Source: Lachnospiraceae bacterium UBA7729
GTDB lineage: Bacteria > Bacillota > Clostridia > Lachnospirales > Lachnospiraceae
Assembly: GCA_002482005.1 (NCBI GenBank)
Contig: DLFD01000021.1
Location: 1 to 64,000, forward strand
Direction of reading: 5' to 3'
DNA: 64,000 nucleotides
The stretch's first letter is position 1; every line of letters starts with the position of its first letter. The translations under genes and the position numbers were made by a program. Below the pieces are notes generated by a model. It did not search any database and was not told the origin of the DNA. It was given only the letters and a program-made list of their open reading frames with translations. Shown here piece by piece: positions 30,481 through 39,750 of the stretch.

Positions 30481-33400
30481 TCAGTCTTGTGAAGCGTTTG
30501 TTCCGTCAATCATATATTCATCCCATTCAGAGCCGAACTGAGCACTTCTCTCATCGATCTTCTGCATGATCCGGGCTGCCGCGTCCCCTGACACCGGGGT
30601 CGGCTGGTAATTGTTCGCCCCATCCTGGGAACTGATCCTGACCGGGATGATACTGATCTCATCATCATCCTTGATTCCTTCCCCATCCACAGTGAAGGTC
30701 TGGCGGAAGATCATGGAATCATAATCATTCGGATACAGATTGCCTCCGAAGCAGAAATTACTGAGTCCGTAGACAATATACCTTCCATTATATTTCTCGA
30801 TCCCGGAGACAAGATGGGAATGAGACCCCACGACCAGGGAAGCCCCGGCATCGACTGCCGCATGCCCCAGGGTCACCATATCAGGATTCGGATCCGGGAC
30901 AAGCTCGGAATTCCAGTGAAAATCGACAAGGATGATCTGTGCCCCCTGGTCCTTCGCCTCTGCCACGGTACTCTCCACCATATCCATGCTGTCAAGTCCG
31001 TTCTCAACTGCGTAGATCCCGATAAAAGCACATTTGATCCCATTCAGATCTTTGTAGGCGATGTCTTCGCCGCTGCACCAGTCGATCCCTGCGTCCTCCA
31101 GATTCTGCTTCGTGTCCGCAAGACCCTGCTCGCCGTAATCCATCGTATGGTTATTCGCAAGGGTCACAACATCGATGCTGCCATCCTTAAGGATCTCTGT
31201 GCAGGAGGCGTCTCCCTTGAACGTGAACTTCTTATTCGCCCTCTCCTCGGATGTCGTCAGAGTGCCTTCAAAATTCGCGATCGTAGCGTCATCCTGGGAA
31301 AGGATTCCCTTCACATTCTTCATGAAGTACTCGTTGCCGTACACCGCCTGATACGCCGGAAAACTGTTTTCCGGAGCAAGGGCCGGATCCGTCCCGAGGG
31401 TACAGTCCCCCACCGCCGATATGGTTACCTGTCTGGCATCCGAGACCACGACATCTGCCGTCGCACTTTCAAGGCCGTCTGCGGAAGCGGTGACCACCGC
31501 ACTTCCCTTGGAGACAGGGACCAGCACATTGCCGTGCTCGATCTTCACCACCGACTCATCCGAGGACGAGTAGGCAAGATCATTCACATATGCGCCGGCC
31601 GGACTTGCATCTACCTTCAGGGTGATATCCGAGTTGGGATAGACCTGATAGCTTTCCTTCTCGAAAGCGATGGAAGAGGCTTCCGTAAAGGAACCGCTCA
31701 CCGGTACCGTCATATTGCCGGCATTGTCAACCGCATACCAGCTATAGACAGCATCCTCGTCTTCCTCGAAAGGCCCGGTATACTTCTGATAAAGAGGCAC
31801 ATCGGAGAAGTCGCCGCAGGTTCCGTAATAGATTCCCTCAACACCAGACCCATCATCCCTGGCACTCAGAGTGACTTTACCGCCGGAATTCTTCACTGAG
31901 ATGACCGGAGGCTGTGAATCCACATACATCAGTTTTATCGTCGCGCTTCGGACCTTGTCGGTCGAGACGACCATCAGCTTCAGGGAGCTCTTCGACACAG
32001 GGACCGTGATCTCCGTCTTTTTGTCTCCCTCAAACTTTACCGCCTGATCATCAACAGTGATTGACTGGATCGTCTTCGGCACTCTTATCGTGAGAGTGAC
32101 CTCACCGGATTTCGTGTACTCCATAGGCTGCCGGCGGATCCTGACATTCAGACCTTCATCAGCTGTCACTCCACTGCCTGTCGAGGACTCCGATCCGCCG
32201 ATCCCGGTACGTACCGCCCAGAAGATCAGAAAGATAGCAAGTACGATTCCCGCAGCAAGAAAGATCAGGGTCATCCGTTTTTTCCGGTCTCCGATAACCT
32301 TGCCGAAGACCGGGCCTCCGTCCGAAGATGCTTCTGATTCCTTCCTTCCCCCGTTCTGTCCGGACAGATCCGGAAGCGGGCCAGTACTTCCCTTGTCCAG
32401 GCTGATCACTTCAACCTGCTTGTTGTTCGCATTCTCGTTCAGATTTACAACTTCAATGCTCTGAGGACCGGATTCCTTTCCTTCACCGCCGTCATCTTCT
32501 GCCGCAGGCTCTTCCTGCTGCCTCTCGAAATCCTGCCTCATATGGGCAAGTTCCTGTTCGAGTGTCTTCTGCTCTTTCTGCTGTTTCGCCTGCATCTCCT
32601 CGACGGAAGATGTCTTTCTGCGCCGGACAACCTTATTCAGAAGCTCCGAAAGGCTGGTGTCCGGCTTCTTCAGCCTTAAGGAGAAGCCTTTTGACCCTTC
32701 CGCCTGCCTTTCCCCGGCCGGTGAGCGGAAATCAGCCGCATCCGACTCAAAATCATCGCGGTAGAATGACGGGTCCCGTACCTCCCCGGAAGCCATGTTT
32801 CCGGTTTCCGATGGTTTCTCAGCCGCTTCCGATGGTTTCTCAGCCGCTTCCGATGATTTCTCAGCCGCTTCCGATGGTTTCTCAGCCGCTTCCGGGCTTT
32901 CGGCATGCCGCGCTGTTTCCGAATCATCCAAAGTCCCGGCTGGCCTCATCGGCGAACTCTCATCCTGGGCTTCAGCAGGCCTCACCGGTGCAGCTTCTGT
33001 CTCCTGCACCCGGGACACCTTCTCTGTCTCCGGATATTGATCTGCTTCGGGAACTCTTTCCGGAGCTTCGCCCTCTTCCGGAGAGATCTTTTCTTCCTTC
33101 TTCCTTCCGCGGAGCGGGAAGTTCCACTTCTTTACAGGCATATCCGGTATCTTCACATGTCTGAGATTGAAACGAGGAGGCTCCTCCATGCGTTTTTTCC
33201 ACTCTTCATCCGGATCTGCTTTCTTTTCGGGCACTTCCTCCGCTTTTTCCGGTTCAGGCGACGTGATCTCCCTCATCTCCACACCCGGAGATGCCGGGAC
33301 ACCAAATTCACCGACGGGTCTCTCCTCGTCATCCTCAGGACTCCCGGAAGATACAGTCTCATCTTCCGTATCCGAAAGATCCGAATCGAGGAAGCTGGTG

Positions 33401-34116
33401 TCGTCATCAAACTCATCGTCATCCGTTTCCTCTTCATCGTCCTTTGGCTCCGCAGCGCCGCCGTCTCGTACAGGTGCGATTCCTTTTTCCTCAGCTTCCT
33501 CCTCGGCATCCTGCCTTGCAAGTTTCTGCATAAAACTGCCGACTCCGGCTTTCATCCGGCCGAAGAGCCTCTGCGGAATGCTTCCGCTCTCCTCATCCTG
33601 CTCCTCTGCCGGCTCTTCCTCGTCTTCGGCTGTCTTCTTCTCATCGGAAGAAGCCTCGTCAGAATCCTGCTCTTCCGGACCTGCGGATCTTGCGAACTTC
33701 CGTCCCAGATAACGCCGCACTCCCGGCATCTTCACCGGGTCCCAGTTCAGCTTCAGCTCATCTTCCGGGGGGGTCTTCTCCTCTTCCTGCGGCTCTTCCT
33801 CCTCAAGACGGCCGATATCTTTTCCGAGATCAGGGGAAAATGCGGCAGAGGCTTCCGCTTTGGCTTCGGTCACGATCTCCTCCGCCTTCTTCTCGGCCTC
33901 CCTTGCAAGCGCTTCCTGCTTTTCCTTTTCTTCCTCTTCTTCCAAAAGCCGCCGCTTCTCTTCCTCTTCCCGCGCTTTCTGCCTCTCGCGCTCCCTGGCT
34001 TCCGCCTCTTTACGCGTGTCGAAATGGATCTTCACGATCCTGGACTTTACCGAGCTGCTTTCGTCTGAAGTTTCCTTGAGTTCCTTAAGGAGCTCCCTGA
34101 TCTCTTCATTGTCCAT
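30481..34116 (-). CDS. Large membrane-anchored CapA-like (PGA_cap) protein
   Basis: A 1211-residue protein starting at 34116 (MDNEEIRELLKELKE; site GGCAGGAAGA). Residues 1 to about 610 are cytoplasmic, highly charged and low complexity, with a coiled-coil-like Glu/Lys/Arg stretch (EEKRRLLEEEEEKEKQEALA) and SEAAEKP repeats. One membrane helix lies at about 614-634 (TLIFLAAGIVLAIFLIFWAV). Outside follow Ig-like modules to about 890 and a CapA metallophosphatase-like domain at about 895-1125 (SAVGDCTLG, NFEGTLT, LANNHTMDYG, GSHSHLVSGIEKYNGRYIVY). CapA-domain proteins are linked to poly-gamma-glutamate or other surface polymers. capB/C are absent here, so the role is unknown. Confidence 0.85.
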   Translation of the reverse strand: MDNEEIRELLKELKETSDESSSVKSRIVKIHFDTRKEAEARERERQKAREEEEKRRLLEEEEEKEKQEALAREAEKKAEEIVTEAKAEASAAFSPDLGKDIGRLEEEEPQEEEKTPPEDELKLNWDPVKMPGVRRYLGRKFARSAGPEEQDSDEASSDEKKTAEDEEEPAEEQDEESGSIPQRLFGRMKAGVGSFMQKLARQDAEEEAEEKGIAPVRDGGAAEPKDDEEETDDDEFDDDTSFLDSDLSDTEDETVSSGSPEDDEERPVGEFGVPASPGVEMREITSPEPEKAEEVPEKKADPDEEWKKRMEEPPRFNLRHVKIPDMPVKKWNFPLRGRKKEEKISPEEGEAPERVPEADQYPETEKVSRVQETEAAPVRPAEAQDESSPMRPAGTLDDSETARHAESPEAAEKPSEAAEKSSEAAEKPSEAAEKPSETGNMASGEVRDPSFYRDDFESDAADFRSPAGERQAEGSKGFSLRLKKPDTSLSELLNKVVRRRKTSSVEEMQAKQQKEQKTLEQELAHMRQDFERQQEEPAAEDDGGEGKESGPQSIEVVNLNENANNKQVEVISLDKGSTGPLPDLSGQNGGRKESEASSDGGPVFGKVIGDRKKRMTLIFLAAGIVLAIFLIFWAVRTGIGGSESSTGSGVTADEGLNVRIRRQPMEYTKSGEVTLTIRVPKTIQSITVDDQAVKFEGDKKTEITVPVSKSSLKLMVVSTDKVRSATIKLMYVDSQPPVISVKNSGGKVTLSARDDGSGVEGIYYGTCGDFSDVPLYQKYTGPFEEDEDAVYSWYAVDNAGNMTVPVSGSFTEASSIAFEKESYQVYPNSDITLKVDASPAGAYVNDLAYSSSDESVVKIEHGNVLVPVSKGSAVVTASADGLESATADVVVSDARQVTISAVGDCTLGTDPALAPENSFPAYQAVYGNEYFMKNVKGILSQDDATIANFEGTLTTSEERANKKFTFKGDASCTEILKDGSIDVVTLANNHTMDYGEQGLADTKQNLEDAGIDWCSGEDIAYKDLNGIKCAFIGIYAVENGLDSMDMVESTVAEAKDQGAQIILVDFHWNSELVPDPNPDMVTLGHAAVDAGASLVVGSHSHLVSGIEKYNGRYIVYGLSNFCFGGNLYPNDYDSMIFRQTFTVDGEGIKDDDEISIIPVRISSQDGANNYQPTPVSGDAAARIMQKIDERSAQFGSEWDEYMIDGTNASQD
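32806..32889. repeat. 21-bp tandem repeat, four copies
   Basis: Units of TTCCGATGGTTTCTCAGCCG plus C at 32806, 32827, 32848 and 32869, followed by a degenerate half unit. They code the (A)EKPSEA heptapeptides of the CapA-like protein. Confidence 0.92.
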
Positions 34117-34145
34117 AGAATCTTCCTGCCATGTGAAATTGGTAT

Positions 34146-34327
34146 GGTGCATTCCGCTGCGCTATGCGCAGCTTACATGCTCATTTCCGTTGCCCGCACC
34201 TTTCGCGTATAAGCAACGGACGGCTTCGTGCTCCGCACTCCCGCCATCCTACGGAAATTCGCAAGCGTACTGGCAGACGTGCGTGCAAGCACGCGTCTGC
34301 CATCCGCTGCGACTGGCTTATACGCTA
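34146..34327. repeat. Multi-hairpin intergenic element, copy 2
   Basis: It fills the gap between the CapA-like gene and purL. Stem-loops are GCTGCGC-TAT-GCGCAGC (34156-34172), a nested structure with outer ATTTCCGT/ACGGAAAT (about 34192-34258) enclosing CCGTTGC/GCAACGG and GGACGGC...GCCATCC (34218-34249), and GGCAGACGTGCGTGC/GCACGCGTCTGCC (34272-34301). Read on the minus strand its core GGATGGCGGGAGTGCGGAGC, ACGAAGC, CGTCC matches the core of the element at 28941-29161. It also overlaps the last codons of purL. Confidence 0.65.
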
Positions 34328-37300
34328 AAATACCTGACTCCGCTCTCGAATACCTTCATGTCCTGCTCGCCGCTGATGTTGATCGCGACGCCGTCTCCGC
34401 GGCGCTCGATATGAGCCATCTTTCCGAGGATCCTGCCGTCCGGGCTGGTGATTCCTTCGATGCAGGCGACGGAACCGTTCACGTTCCACTCGCTGTCAGC
34501 GGAGATCTCTCCTTCCGGTGTGCAGTACATGGTGGCCACCTGACCCTCTGCAAGGAGTTTCTTCACCCATTCTTCGCTCGCAACGAACCTTCCTTCGCCG
34601 TGGGAAGCAGGGTTCGTGTATACTCCTCCGAGCTCAGCGCCCTGAAGCCACGGGCTCTTGTTCGTCATGACCTTCGTGCAGACCATCCTGGAGATGTGTC
34701 TGTGGATGGTGTTGAATGTCAGGGTCGGAGAATCTTCCTTCTGCCCTACGATATCACCGTACGGTACAAGACCAAGCTTGATCAGTGCCTGGAAACCGTT
34801 GCAGATTCCGAGCGCAAGGCCGTCGTGTTCGTTCAGGAGCCTTCTTACGGCATCCTTCAGCTTCTCATTGCGGAACGCAGTCGCGAAGAACTTCGCTGAT
34901 CCGTCCGGCTCGTCGCCTGCAGAAAAACCGCCAGGGAACATGATGATCTGTGCCTGGTCGATCGCTCTCGCAAACTCATCGATGGATTCCGATATGTCTT
35001 CGTTGCTGCGGTTGCGGAAGACGCGGACATCCGTGACGGCGCCCGCCCTTTCGAAAGCTCTTGCGGAGTCATATTCGCAGTTTGTCCCCGGGAATACAGG
35101 GATGAAGACGCGCGGCTTTGCAAACTTCTCCGTGCCGACCGCTGCGCATCCGCCATCGTATGGCTTTGTTCCTTCCGGAGTCTTTGCGCTCTCTTCCACC
35201 GCAGTCGGATGAGAATGGAATACTGCCTCAAGGGTCCCGGTCCATGCAGAAAGTGCCTCGTCGGCCGGGATCGATACATTCCGATATTCAAACTTTCCGT
35301 CATCGGTCACAGCACCGACGACTGTGTAAGCAGTCTGAAGTTCTCCGACTTTCCCGTCGGCAACTTCTGCCACGATAGCACCGAGATTCGGATAGAAGAG
35401 ATCTTCCGGAGCCACATTGTGCTCGATGCGGAAGCCGAGCCTGTTTCCGAATGCCATCTTTGACAGGGAGACCGCAAATCCCATGCGGTCGACTGCATAT
35501 GCAGACAGGATCCTCCCTGCCTTCACATCCTCGAAGAACTTTCCGTACTGGCTCTTCGCAGCTTCATAGTCCGGAAGATCGTACTCATCCCTCGGGACCT
35601 GGATAAGGACAAGCTTTGAGCCGGCCTTCTTCAGCTCCGGAGACAGGATGTTATGGATATCATTCACATCGACTGCAAACGATACAAGTGTCGGCGGTAC
35701 ATCAATGTCATCAAAGGTTCCGGACATGGAGTCCTTGCCTCCAATCGATGCCAGCCCCAGTCCTCTCTGAGCCTCATAAGCTCCGAGCAACGCTGCGAAA
35801 GGCTGGCTCCATCTCTTCGGGTCCTCATTCATCCTGCGGAAGAATTCCTGGAAAGTGAAGTGGATCTTCGACCAGTCTCCGCCTCCTGCGGCGATCCTTG
35901 CCACAGACTCAAGCACTGCATACTGTGCCCCATGATACGGACTCCAGGATGACAGGTACGGATCGAATCCGGCCGCCATCATGGTGACAGTGTCGCACTT
36001 CTCATTCTGAAGCGGCAGCTTTCCTACCATGACCTGGGTCTCGGTCAGCTGATACTTTCCGCCGTAAGGCATCAGGACGGTTCCGGCTCCGATGGAGGAG
36101 TCGAACATCTCGACAAGTCCCTTCTGGGAGCATCCGTTCAGGTCGGACAGCCCCTTCAGCCATCTGTCCCTGACCTCAGCCTCGTCCATCGGCTTCTTCC
36201 CGAAGAACGCAGCGCTCTCATCCGGCTGGTCCACTTCGACGTCAGTCTCCTGATGGGCGCCATTCGTATCAAGGAATGCTCTCTCAATGTCGACGATGGT
36301 CTTTCCTCTCCAGGTCATGACCAGTCTCGGCTCTTCGGTAACCTTTGCTACTTCCGTAGCCTCCAGGTTCTCCTCGGCAGCATATCCCATGAACTCAGTC
36401 TCATCCTTCGGGTCGATGACAACTGCCATTCTCTCCTGGGATTCGGAGATCGCGATCTCCGTTCCGTCAAGGCCTGCATACTTCTTCGGCACTTTATCCA
36501 GATCGATGACAAGGCCAGGGGCCAGTTCACCGATCGCGACGGAGACTCCGCCTGCCCCGAAGTCGTTGCACTTGCGGATCAGCTTCGAGACTTCCGGTCT
36601 CCTGAACATACGCTGAAGCTTTCTCTCGGTAGGAGCATTGCCCTTCTGGACCTCAGCTCCGCAGATTTCCAGTGACTGTGCGGTATGGGCCTTGGAAGAT
36701 CCGGTCGCTCCGCCGATACCGTCTCTTCCGGTACGGCCGCCGAGAAGGATGATCACATCACCCGGACGGGAATCTTCGCGGACCACATCTTTCCTCGGAG
36801 CGGCTGCGATGACGGCGCCGAGCTCCATCCTCTTCGCAACATAGTTCGGATGGTAGAATTCCTTGACATAGCCGGTTGCAAGACCGATCTGGTTGCCATA
36901 GGAGCTGTATCCGTGAGCAGCCTCCCTGACAAGCTTCTTCTGCGGCAGCTTGCCCTTCAGGGTCTGATCGATCGGTACGGTCGGGTCAGCAGCGCCGGTG
37001 ATGCGCATCGCCTGATAGACATAGGTTCTGCCGGACAGCGGATCTCTGATCGCTCCGCCAAGGCAGGTTGCGGCTCCGCCGAACGGCTCGATCTCGGTCG
37101 GATGGTTGTGGGTCTCGTTCTTGAAGTTGATCAGCCACTCCTCAGTCTTGCCGTCGATCGTGACCGGCACCACGATCGAGCAGGCATTGATCTCATCCGT
37201 CTCTTCCTGGTCAGTCAGCTTTCCTTCCTTCTTCAGGATCCTCGCACCCATGGTCGCAAGGTCCATCAGGCAGACATACTTATCCTTACGGTCTCCATAC

Positions 37301-38088
37301 ACGGTCTTCCGGTCTGCAAGATACTTCCGGAAAGTATCCTCGACCGGCTTCTTATATCGTCCTTCATCGAACTTCACATGTTCGAGTTCTGTTGCAAATG
37401 TGGTATGTCTGCAGTGGTCTGACCAGTAGGTGTCAAGGACACGGATCTCCGTTACGGTAGGGTCCCTGCGGGCTTCATCCCTGTAGTAATCCTGGATGAA
37501 CCGGAAGTCACGGAACGTCATGGCCAGGTTCAGTGAATCATAAAGTTCCTTCAGTTCTTCTTCGCCGAACGCGTCAAACCCTTCGAAGACCTTGATGTCC
37601 GCCGGCTTCTCGAACTTCATCTCCAGGGTATCCGCCTTCTTCAGATCGGCGATCCTCGAATCGACCGGATTGATGACATATCCCTCGATGCGCTTCACAT
37701 CGTCGTCCGTGATCTCCCCCCGGCAGACGTATACGGTCGCCGTTCGGATCGTGACATCCCCGGTCTCTCCCAGGAACTTCACGCACGCCTCTGCAGAATC
37801 GGCTCTCTGGTCAAACTGTCCCGGCAGATATTCGACTGCAAAGACCTTGTCTCCTTCTTCCTTCGGGAAGTCTTCCTCCCAGATGCGGTCCACCGGCGGT
37901 TCCGAGAAAACACACTGCTCCGCCTCCTTAAGGATCTCGTCCGAGATGTTCTCGATATCATATCGGATCAGGATCCTGATCTCCTTCAGCGCTCTGATCC
38001 CAAGGTAATTCCTGACTTCATGGGCAAGGTTCTTTGCCACTCCACGGTATGCTTCCTTCTTTTCCACATACACCCTTCTGACGCTCAT
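34318..38088 (-). CDS. purL: Phosphoribosylformylglycinamidine synthase, single chain
   Basis: A 1256-residue enzyme of purine synthesis that converts FGAR to FGAM with ATP and glutamine. The start at 38088 follows AGAGAGGAGCATCAG. The order is N-terminal PurS-like region, linker, AIRS-type ATP-binding halves (RDTYWSDHCRHTTFATEL-like segment; NDFGAGGVSVAIGELAPGL) and a C-terminal glutaminase with nucleophile Cys in ALGICNGFQ and catalytic HGEGRF. The fused form is the one common in many Clostridia, rather than the split PurS/L/Q of Bacillus. No other pur genes adjoin. It is preceded on the strand by a zinc-ribbon membrane protein gene 65 bp away. Confidence 0.96.
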   Translation of the reverse strand: MSVRRVYVEKKEAYRGVAKNLAHEVRNYLGIRALKEIRILIRYDIENISDEILKEAEQCVFSEPPVDRIWEEDFPKEEGDKVFAVEYLPGQFDQRADSAEACVKFLGETGDVTIRTATVYVCRGEITDDDVKRIEGYVINPVDSRIADLKKADTLEMKFEKPADIKVFEGFDAFGEEELKELYDSLNLAMTFRDFRFIQDYYRDEARRDPTVTEIRVLDTYWSDHCRHTTFATELEHVKFDEGRYKKPVEDTFRKYLADRKTVYGDRKDKYVCLMDLATMGARILKKEGKLTDQEETDEINACSIVVPVTIDGKTEEWLINFKNETHNHPTEIEPFGGAATCLGGAIRDPLSGRTYVYQAMRITGAADPTVPIDQTLKGKLPQKKLVREAAHGYSSYGNQIGLATGYVKEFYHPNYVAKRMELGAVIAAAPRKDVVREDSRPGDVIILLGGRTGRDGIGGATGSSKAHTAQSLEICGAEVQKGNAPTERKLQRMFRRPEVSKLIRKCNDFGAGGVSVAIGELAPGLVIDLDKVPKKYAGLDGTEIAISESQERMAVVIDPKDETEFMGYAAEENLEATEVAKVTEEPRLVMTWRGKTIVDIERAFLDTNGAHQETDVEVDQPDESAAFFGKKPMDEAEVRDRWLKGLSDLNGCSQKGLVEMFDSSIGAGTVLMPYGGKYQLTETQVMVGKLPLQNEKCDTVTMMAAGFDPYLSSWSPYHGAQYAVLESVARIAAGGGDWSKIHFTFQEFFRRMNEDPKRWSQPFAALLGAYEAQRGLGLASIGGKDSMSGTFDDIDVPPTLVSFAVDVNDIHNILSPELKKAGSKLVLIQVPRDEYDLPDYEAAKSQYGKFFEDVKAGRILSAYAVDRMGFAVSLSKMAFGNRLGFRIEHNVAPEDLFYPNLGAIVAEVADGKVGELQTAYTVVGAVTDDGKFEYRNVSIPADEALSAWTGTLEAVFHSHPTAVEESAKTPEGTKPYDGGCAAVGTEKFAKPRVFIPVFPGTNCEYDSARAFERAGAVTDVRVFRNRSNEDISESIDEFARAIDQAQIIMFPGGFSAGDEPDGSAKFFATAFRNEKLKDAVRRLLNEHDGLALGICNGFQALIKLGLVPYGDIVGQKEDSPTLTFNTIHRHISRMVCTKVMTNKSPWLQGAELGGVYTNPASHGEGRFVASEEWVKKLLAEGQVATMYCTPEGEISADSEWNVNGSVACIEGITSPDGRILGKMAHIERRGDGVAINISGEQDMKVFESGVRYFSV

Positions 38089-38153
38089 CTGATGCTCCTC
38101 TCTGATGCCTGCGCCCCCGCGGACGCCCATCTCTTCCGGACTTGGGTCTTGTC

Positions 38154-38570
38154 TCAGCTGCCTCCATCCTGCTGACCAAGCTGGATCTTCAGCTCGCTCT
38201 CCACTTTGCCTGCCTCTGCTTCTTCACTCTGTATCACGACGATCTCCTGCCGTTTTGCAGAAGACGGCCGGAACATCCATTTTTCAGCATGCCACGCCCA
38301 TGCGAAGACGATCGCGGCTGTCGCGATGATGATCCCGATCAGGATCCTGACCGTCACCTTCAGCGCCTTGGACCTGCTCTCATATTCCTCGAAACTGTCC
38401 ACCGCCCTGCGCCGTCCTGGTTCTGTCTGGAAATGTATCTCCTTCTGTTCTTTTTCCCGCCTCCGCCTTTCTCGTCTCTCGTCTCTTCTGACGGGGACTT
38501 TCGCACCGCACTGGCTGCAGTAGCGATCTGTCTCTCTCAGCGGAGCGCCGCACTTTCTGCACACTTTCAT
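38154..38570 (-). CDS. Zinc-ribbon membrane protein
   Basis: A 138-residue protein with an N-terminal double CxxC zinc ribbon (CRKCGAPLRETDRYCSQCG), a very basic stretch (RRDERRERRRREKEQKE), one membrane helix at about 72-93 (KVTVRILIGIIIATAAIVFA) and an acidic outside tail. Such proteins are frequent in Bacillota and mostly uncharacterised. It lies between a secreted protein gene (32 bp) and purL (65 bp) on the same strand. Confidence 0.75.
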   Translation of the reverse strand: MKVCRKCGAPLRETDRYCSQCGAKVPVRRDERRERRRREKEQKEIHFQTEPGRRRAVDSFEEYESRSKALKVTVRILIGIIIATAAIVFAWAWHAEKWMFRPSSAKRQEIVVIQSEEAEAGKVESELKIQLGQQDGGS

Positions 38571-38602
38571 AAAACGCCTCCGGAAAAGCCGGCCGCTTTA
38601 CA

Positions 38603-39652
38603 TCACTGATAGAGAAGATTGGACGAGACTGTCAGATCTGTCCAATCCTCTGTCCCACTCTTCACATCCTCTGCAGGGATCTGCAGGATGCACAGTCTGC
38701 TTTCTCCTGGCTGAAGCGCTTCCTGAACAGGGACATTCACGGATGCGATCTCCTTCTTTCCGTCCCTGAGGATAAGATCGATGCTGTCGCACCACTTTGC
38801 GCCTTCCTGTCCGTTCGCGACATAAAGAGCCGCGGAGATACTGCCGTCCTCATTCTGCCAGACCATGTTCACAAGGCTGTAGAAAGCTCCCTCAAAGACC
38901 GCCCCGTCCGAGAAGCGGAGCGCCAGATATGGATAGAGGTCTGCCGCATTCCTCTTCTGGTCCCGTGCCTCACGGAACCCATCGGGGTACTGTCCGTCCA
39001 GGAGACTTCCTTCCGGCATCGGAGAAGCCTTCCACCCGTCCCCGTACTTTGCCACCCTGAGCAGGGTCGAATACCACTCGACCGTCCCGTCGTCGTTCAC
39101 CTTGTAGTCAGTCAGCCCGACTCCGAAGTAATACGGAGACTGAGTTGCATCCGATGTCGGATCAAAGTAGCATACATCCACATGCTGGCCGTAGTCCCTG
39201 GTTGTCTCGTCTGCCGCCTGGACGGCAGAAAGCTCATTCTGGATCACAGCCGCATCAGCACTTCCCTCGAAGCATCCGGCAAAGTTCTCGTTGTCGGTCA
39301 TCTCTGAATAATGCTTCATCTGAGAGTAGAGCGTCCGGGCTCCGATGACTGCATCCTCAGCCGTGATCCCGGCCTCAGCCGGATTCACCGGCTTCTCATC
39401 CTCGCCTCCGGCATCTTCCGGATCTTTCCCGGCCTCCTCAGCCGTTCCGGAAGCCTCCTCAGCCGTTCCGGATGTCTCCTCAGCCGTTCCGGAAGCCTCC
39501 TCCCCGGATGCCTCCTCAGCCGTCTCTGCAGTGTCAGCTTCTTCCGATATTTCTTCCGTCTCTCCGGCGGTCTCCAGCACAGCCGCATAGGCGGGCGCTG
39601 CCGTAAGTGACAGTACGCAGGCAAGCATAGCTGCCGCGTATCTTCTCTTCAT
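38603..39652 (-). CDS. Secreted protein with low-complexity N-terminal part
   Basis: A 349-residue exported protein. The signal peptide MKRRYAAAMLACVLSLTAAP ends in AYA before AVLETAG (signal peptidase I type). Residues about 28-95 are a Glu/Thr/Ser/Ala-rich linker with SGTAEEA repeats encoded by a 21-bp tandem repeat. The remaining 250 residues are a globular domain with WYSTLLRVAKYGDGWKASPM and VNMVWQNEDGSISAALYVAN, which I do not recognise. No sorting signal or membrane anchor is present, so it is free or bound non-covalently. Confidence 0.75.
   Translation of the reverse strand: MKRRYAAAMLACVLSLTAAPAYAAVLETAGETEEISEEADTAETAEEASGEEASGTAEETSGTAEEASGTAEEAGKDPEDAGGEDEKPVNPAEAGITAEDAVIGARTLYSQMKHYSEMTDNENFAGCFEGSADAAVIQNELSAVQAADETTRDYGQHVDVCYFDPTSDATQSPYYFGVGLTDYKVNDDGTVEWYSTLLRVAKYGDGWKASPMPEGSLLDGQYPDGFREARDQKRNAADLYPYLALRFSDGAVFEGAFYSLVNMVWQNEDGSISAALYVANGQEGAKWCDSIDLILRDGKKEIASVNVPVQEALQPGESRLCILQIPAEDVKSGTEDWTDLTVSSNLLYQ
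39433..39495. repeat. 21-bp tandem repeat, three copies
   Basis: CCTCCTCAGCCGTTCCGGAA plus G at 39433, 39454 and 39475 with small changes. It codes the SGTAEE(A/T) heptapeptides of the secreted protein. Confidence 0.88.
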
Positions 39653-39750
39653 ATAGAATCCCCCTTATCTTCCCAAAGATCCCGCTGCCGGCGGAACCGT
39701 CTCCGGGCTTTCAGGTACAGTATCCCCCTTGGCCTGGATCTTCCATCAGT

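Noticed and set aside
32905..34068. Long plus-strand frame opposite the CapA-like gene
   Set aside because: Leu/Phe-rich translation typical of the complement of a Glu/Lys-rich coding region.
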